In this document: piece after piece, positions 61,053-64,000 of the stretch
Numbering within the stretch: the stretch's first letter is position 1
Layout of the letters: every line of letters starts with the position of its first letter
DNA from: CAZHZT01 sp964537285
Lineage (GTDB): Bacteria; Bacteroidota; Bacteroidia; Chitinophagales; Saprospiraceae
Assembly (NCBI GenBank): GCA_964537285.1
Contig: CAZHZT010000006.1
Span: 17,673-81,672 of the forward strand
Direction: 5' to 3'
DNA length: 64,000 bases
Notes under the pieces: generated by a model
Databases searched by the model: none
Seen by the model: the letters and a program-made list of their open reading frames with translations, nothing else
Told to the model about the DNA's origin: nothing
Translations under genes and position numbers: made by a program

Positions 61053-62372
61053 TTATTGCACCAATTGAAACTCCACTCTTCTATTCAGTTTTCTACCAGA
61101 CTCATACTTATTCGTAGCAATCGGCCGGGCTTCCCCAACTCCCAGGTAAGCAATGCGGGCTTCTTGAATTCCTTTGGAAACTAAGTAACGAAAGCACGCT
61201 TTCGCTCGCTCTCTGGACAGTTTCAGGTTGAAAGTTGCATCTCCGGTGCTGTCGGTATGACCGATAATGCGAAGCTTGTACTCCGGGTATTTCTCCATAA
61301 CCTTCGCCACTCTATCCAAATAAGGAAGTGAATAGCTTTTTAAACGTGCGCGCTCTAGCTCGAACTGTACATTTTTCAAGGCAATGTTAAGAATCTCTTT
61401 ATCTTCTTCCGCTATCCATGTTTCGCCTTTAGAGGTCAGTGTTTCATAACTATCTGCTGGTACTACATTAGGGCGTTTACCCCCGGGGCAGCCTTCGCCA
61501 TTTGTTCCGGCAACGTTCGGGCAAGGGTCTTTGCTGTCTGCTATGCCATCGTTATCGGCGTCCGGGCAACCGTTTAATTTACCATATGTTTCCGGGCATT
61601 CATCATCGAAATCAGAAATGCCATCGCGATCTTCATCCGGACAACCGCCTACAATTGGAAGCCCTGCGTGCTCCGGGCACTTATCCTCGTGATCGGCAAC
61701 GCCGTCGCCATCCAGGTCGGGGCAGCCTTTCAGCATTTTCGGGCCAGCCTCTTCAGGACAATCATCCATGGCATCCGCAATGCCATCACCATCTTGATCG
61801 TTCTTAGTAATGGCTTCATTTTCAAGATCCGAGCTGCTGGCTTTTCCTAAAATGAACCAAAGTCCGATACCATGTTGCAAATTATCCTTGTTTTCTTCGA
61901 AAGAATAACGATATTCGGATTGAATATTGAAGTAAGCATTGGGGGCGAGCCTGAAGTTCAATCCAATGCCGGCTGGAGTCTGGTAATAAGCACCGCCTAA
62001 GTCAAAATCTTCTGTAACAAAACCGAAACCTCCGAAGAGATAAGGTTTGAAAAAAGCTTCAGGCTTAAAAAATTGCAAACGGGCAACGAGGTCCAGGCTT
62101 AGTGTCGTTATATTATTAAGAGACTCTTTGGGTCTGAAAAAACCCATTTTTACGGGTACACCAGCGGTTAATGGACCGCTTATGTGCCGATGATAAGCTA
62201 ACTCCCACCCACCGGTAAGGTCGTCCAAGGGAGGGAGCGAGCCTTCAATTGGGGTGTGGTAGTCAATAAATGTTTTTTTTATGGCGAAGGCATTCGGATT
62301 ATTAGCATTTTGACCGAATAGCATTCCGCCCGTTAAAATGAGAGCGATAAAAGGGTAAATACTCAGTTTCAT
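61053..62372 (-). CDS. OmpA-family protein with TSP type 3 calcium-binding repeats
   Basis: From ATG 62372 (KLSIYPFIALILTGGMLFGQ signal peptide) the protein has 439 residues. An outer-membrane barrel of about 180 residues comes first (GIGLNFRLAPNAYFNIQSEY). Four to five thrombospondin type 3 repeats follow: DQDGDGIADAMDDCPEEAG, DLDGDGVADHEDKCPEHAG, DEDRDGISDFDDECPE and DADNDGIADSKDPCPNVAG. The C-terminal OmpA domain is YPEYKLRIIGHTDSTGDATF with LSRERAKACFRYLVSKGI and NRRVEF. It should tie the outer membrane to peptidoglycan. The longer frame start at 62411 gives no signal peptide and is rejected. It is convergent with the beta-helix gene. Confidence 0.9.
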   Translation of the reverse strand: MKLSIYPFIALILTGGMLFGQNANNPNAFAIKKTFIDYHTPIEGSLPPLDDLTGGWELAYHRHISGPLTAGVPVKMGFFRPKESLNNITTLSLDLVARLQFFKPEAFFKPYLFGGFGFVTEDFDLGGAYYQTPAGIGLNFRLAPNAYFNIQSEYRYSFEENKDNLQHGIGLWFILGKASSSDLENEAITKNDQDGDGIADAMDDCPEEAGPKMLKGCPDLDGDGVADHEDKCPEHAGLPIVGGCPDEDRDGISDFDDECPETYGKLNGCPDADNDGIADSKDPCPNVAGTNGEGCPGGKRPNVVPADSYETLTSKGETWIAEEDKEILNIALKNVQFELERARLKSYSLPYLDRVAKVMEKYPEYKLRIIGHTDSTGDATFNLKLSRERAKACFRYLVSKGIQEARIAYLGVGEARPIATNKYESGRKLNRRVEFQLVQ

Positions 62373-62585
62373 AGATCGATTATTTAACGGGATTGTTAGG
62401 GGGATGTCCAAAAGAATGTCGGTTTAATTGCTTTGACCTTATCTCTTTGGGAACAACCACACTGTTTAAATAATTTTCAAATAAGATGCAGCAATTTTTT
62501 TGCCTGAGAATGGAGTGCTGAACAGGAGGTCGGAATTGATTGAAGGAACGGTATTATCGAATTAGAAAGTGTTAAAATTAGAAAA

Positions 62586-63842
62586 ATGTACAATATTTAT
62601 TTTTTTGTAGGGTTCTGTTTTGCTTTCCTGGGCTTCTTCCCTCAGTTAATCATAGCTCAAGATCGATGTGGAGCAATGGAATATCGCGCACTTCAAATAG
62701 CTCGAGATCCCTATTACCTGGATCTGGAGGAGCAGCAAAATATTATGACTGAGAACCTGCTGAAAGCCAATCCTTCTTTTCCCAGGGAACTTTTTACAAT
62801 TCCTGTTGTGGTTCATGTCGTTTGGAACGAAGCGGAAGAAAATATCAGTGACAATCAGATTTTTTCTCAGATTGATGCTTTAAATACTGATTTCCAGCTG
62901 CTTAATGAAGATATTATACAACTGCCAGAGGCTTTCATTGACTTGGCTGCTGATGTTGGTATACAATTCTGCCTGGCTAACCTTGATCCTGATGGGGAAC
63001 AGACCAATGGCATCACCCGTACTCAGACGGAGGAGACTTGTATTGGTAGTGCTCAAACGCCAGAGCGGAAAAAACAAATCCATTATACCGAATATGGTGG
63101 CCATGATGCCTGGGATCCTGAAAAGTATCTCAATATCTGGGTCGGTAATTTATGTGGAGTGCTCGGGCGTTCTTCTTTCCCCTTTCAGGCCGGGGAAGCG
63201 GAAGACGGTATTGTCGTTGATCCTTTCGCTTTCGGTACAGCTGGGGCGGAGCCACCTTATGATTTAGGGCGGACTGCCGTTCATGAAATCGGTCATTACC
63301 TCAATTTGTTTCATATTTGGGGCGGTAGTGATGATTTTTGCGATGATGATTTGGTTTCGGATACTCCTTTGCAGAGAGGGCCTTACTACGGTTGTCCTAA
63401 TCACCCGGTGGTTTCTTGTGACTCAGAGGACCTGTTTATGAACTTCATGAATTATGTGGACGATGACTGCATGTATATGTTCACAGTAGGTCAGAAAGGT
63501 AGGATGTTGGCCGCTTTATTAGGCCCCAGGAGCTCATTGTTAAGTTCTGATGGCTGTGCTTTAATTGATAATGAAGGTTCTGCCGGAATAAATGACGACA
63601 ATGTTCAATTGAATCCAAACCCATGCAATGGGTTGTTTTACTTAAGGACGGATCTTAGAAGCGATGTTCTTCTGAATATTGCTATTTTTAATCAGCAAGG
63701 GCAGTTACTCCTTGAATTTGAACGCCAGTCAAAAGAAATCAGGCCGATCCGTGTGGAGGGGTGGCCTACCGGAGCTTACATCGTAAAAGTTACTTCCGGA
63801 AAACAAAGCGTCTTTAAAAAGCTTATTTTAATAGCAAATTAA
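62586..63842 (+). CDS. Secreted M43 (pappalysin/cytophagalysin-like) metalloprotease with T9SS type A domain
   Basis: The 418-residue protein has a signal peptide (FVGFCFAFLGFFPQLIIAQ) and a propeptide. The zinc-protease motif GRTAVHEIGHYLNLFHIWGG lies at about 230 (HExxHxxxxxH), with DDDLVSDTPLQ and the Met-turn region MNFMNYVDDDCMYMFTVGQ. The last 75 residues are a T9SS type A sorting domain (LNPNPCNGLFYLRTDL, IFNQQGQLLLEFE, WPTGAYIVKVTSGKQSVFKK). It is a secreted gelatinase-like peptidase. All expected residues are present and the start ATG is clear. A hairpin terminator follows 27 bp after the stop. Confidence 0.92.
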   Translation: MYNIYFFVGFCFAFLGFFPQLIIAQDRCGAMEYRALQIARDPYYLDLEEQQNIMTENLLKANPSFPRELFTIPVVVHVVWNEAEENISDNQIFSQIDALNTDFQLLNEDIIQLPEAFIDLAADVGIQFCLANLDPDGEQTNGITRTQTEETCIGSAQTPERKKQIHYTEYGGHDAWDPEKYLNIWVGNLCGVLGRSSFPFQAGEAEDGIVVDPFAFGTAGAEPPYDLGRTAVHEIGHYLNLFHIWGGSDDFCDDDLVSDTPLQRGPYYGCPNHPVVSCDSEDLFMNFMNYVDDDCMYMFTVGQKGRMLAALLGPRSSLLSSDGCALIDNEGSAGINDDNVQLNPNPCNGLFYLRTDLRSDVLLNIAIFNQQGQLLLEFERQSKEIRPIRVEGWPTGAYIVKVTSGKQSVFKKLILIAN

Positions 63843-63869
63843 TGCGATAATAGCGAAGTTTTATATCAG

Positions 63870-63909
63870 AAACACGAGTTATCCCGAAAACTCGGGATGA
63901 CTCATGTTT
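63870..63909 (+). terminator. 40-bp hairpin terminator of the metalloprotease gene
   Basis: AAACACGAGTTATCCCGAAA pairs with CTCGGGATGACTCATGTTT, and a run of A/T follows. It is a relative of the hairpins at 21617-21656 and 22871-22910. Confidence 0.65.
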
Positions 63910-63947
63910 GTAAAAAAATCTTTACATAGTGCTGTAAATTAGGGATT

Positions 63948-64000
63948 TATCTACTTTTTTCTTGATAAAAAAGTAGCAAAAAATCAAGGCTGTATTCAAT
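63948..64000. repeat. 53-bp repeat, inverted copy of 28445-28497
   Basis: It matches the reverse complement of 28445-28497 at 51 of 53 bases. It contains the hairpin CTACTTTTTT/AAAAAAGTAG. The two mismatches are one base pair of the stem. It runs off the window edge. Confidence 0.7.

Overview
The window looks like chromosomal DNA of a marine or sludge-type Bacteroidota, most likely a Saprospiria/Saprospiraceae-like organism. The basis is: several secreted proteins with type IX secretion (T9SS) C-terminal sorting domains (20315-21472, 29991-36977, 62586-63842), TAnnTTTG-type promoter -7 boxes, A+T-rich intergenic DNA, OmpA/TSP3 and SprB-like repeat proteins, and Bacteroidota-type tRNA-His and tRNA-Glu. 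The genus is an inference.

Layout. (1) 1-19870 is a decaying defence island: an SNF2 helicase (cut by the window edge), a frameshifted gene, a PLD-type nuclease, a GmrSD-like DUF262/DUF1524 protein, an IS4-family transposase remnant fused to a G+C-rich fragment of an Eco57I-type methylase, a giant exonuclease-RecQ-UvrD helicase broken by one frameshift and one in-frame TAG, a small protein, an AAA ATPase plus a broken HNH partner (Septu/PtuAB-like), and facing it a DUF262-AAA-unknown operon and a DUF4268 nuclease. (2) 20315-29903 holds housekeeping and surface genes: a kelch T9SS protein, fatty-acid desaturase, tRNA-His, Hsp20, DnaJ/CbpA, sugar-nucleotide epimerases, an AntA-like protein, GmhA and an outer-membrane barrel. 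(3) 29991-36977 encodes one 2328-residue secreted protein with 19 two-cysteine modules arranged as a four-module higher-order repeat. (4) 37328-53320 is mostly core metabolism: a Dna2-like helicase-nuclease, QueE, RidA, a Smr protein, Pgk, Gap, tRNA-Glu, a SPOR protein, a Lon-like protease, PurK, PurE and DinB. (5) 53608-63842 holds an LCIB-like putative carbonic anhydrase, an AsmA-like protein, a frameshifted beta-helix protein, an OmpA/TSP3 protein and an M43 metalloprotease.

The most striking feature is a dense population of small palindromic mobile elements. Family A (about 111 bp, TIR GTTCTTTGAC, 8-bp target duplications) has at least nine full or deleted copies. Family C (89 bp, TIR GGTAGTGGGTA, 8-bp duplications) has two identical inverted copies. 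Family B (75-171 bp, TIR AGCGATTCTCGCTTTG, one copy with a 10-bp duplication) coincides with the 3' end of the IS4-type transposase gene. Arms of these palindromes covary. Element ends supply stop codons, and in one case a start codon, to neighbouring genes. Further unrelated palindromes, including perfect 77- and 79-bp ones and inverted arrays of 7- and 10-mers, fill other intergenic gaps. Homopolymer frameshifts in four genes could be real decay or sequencing errors.
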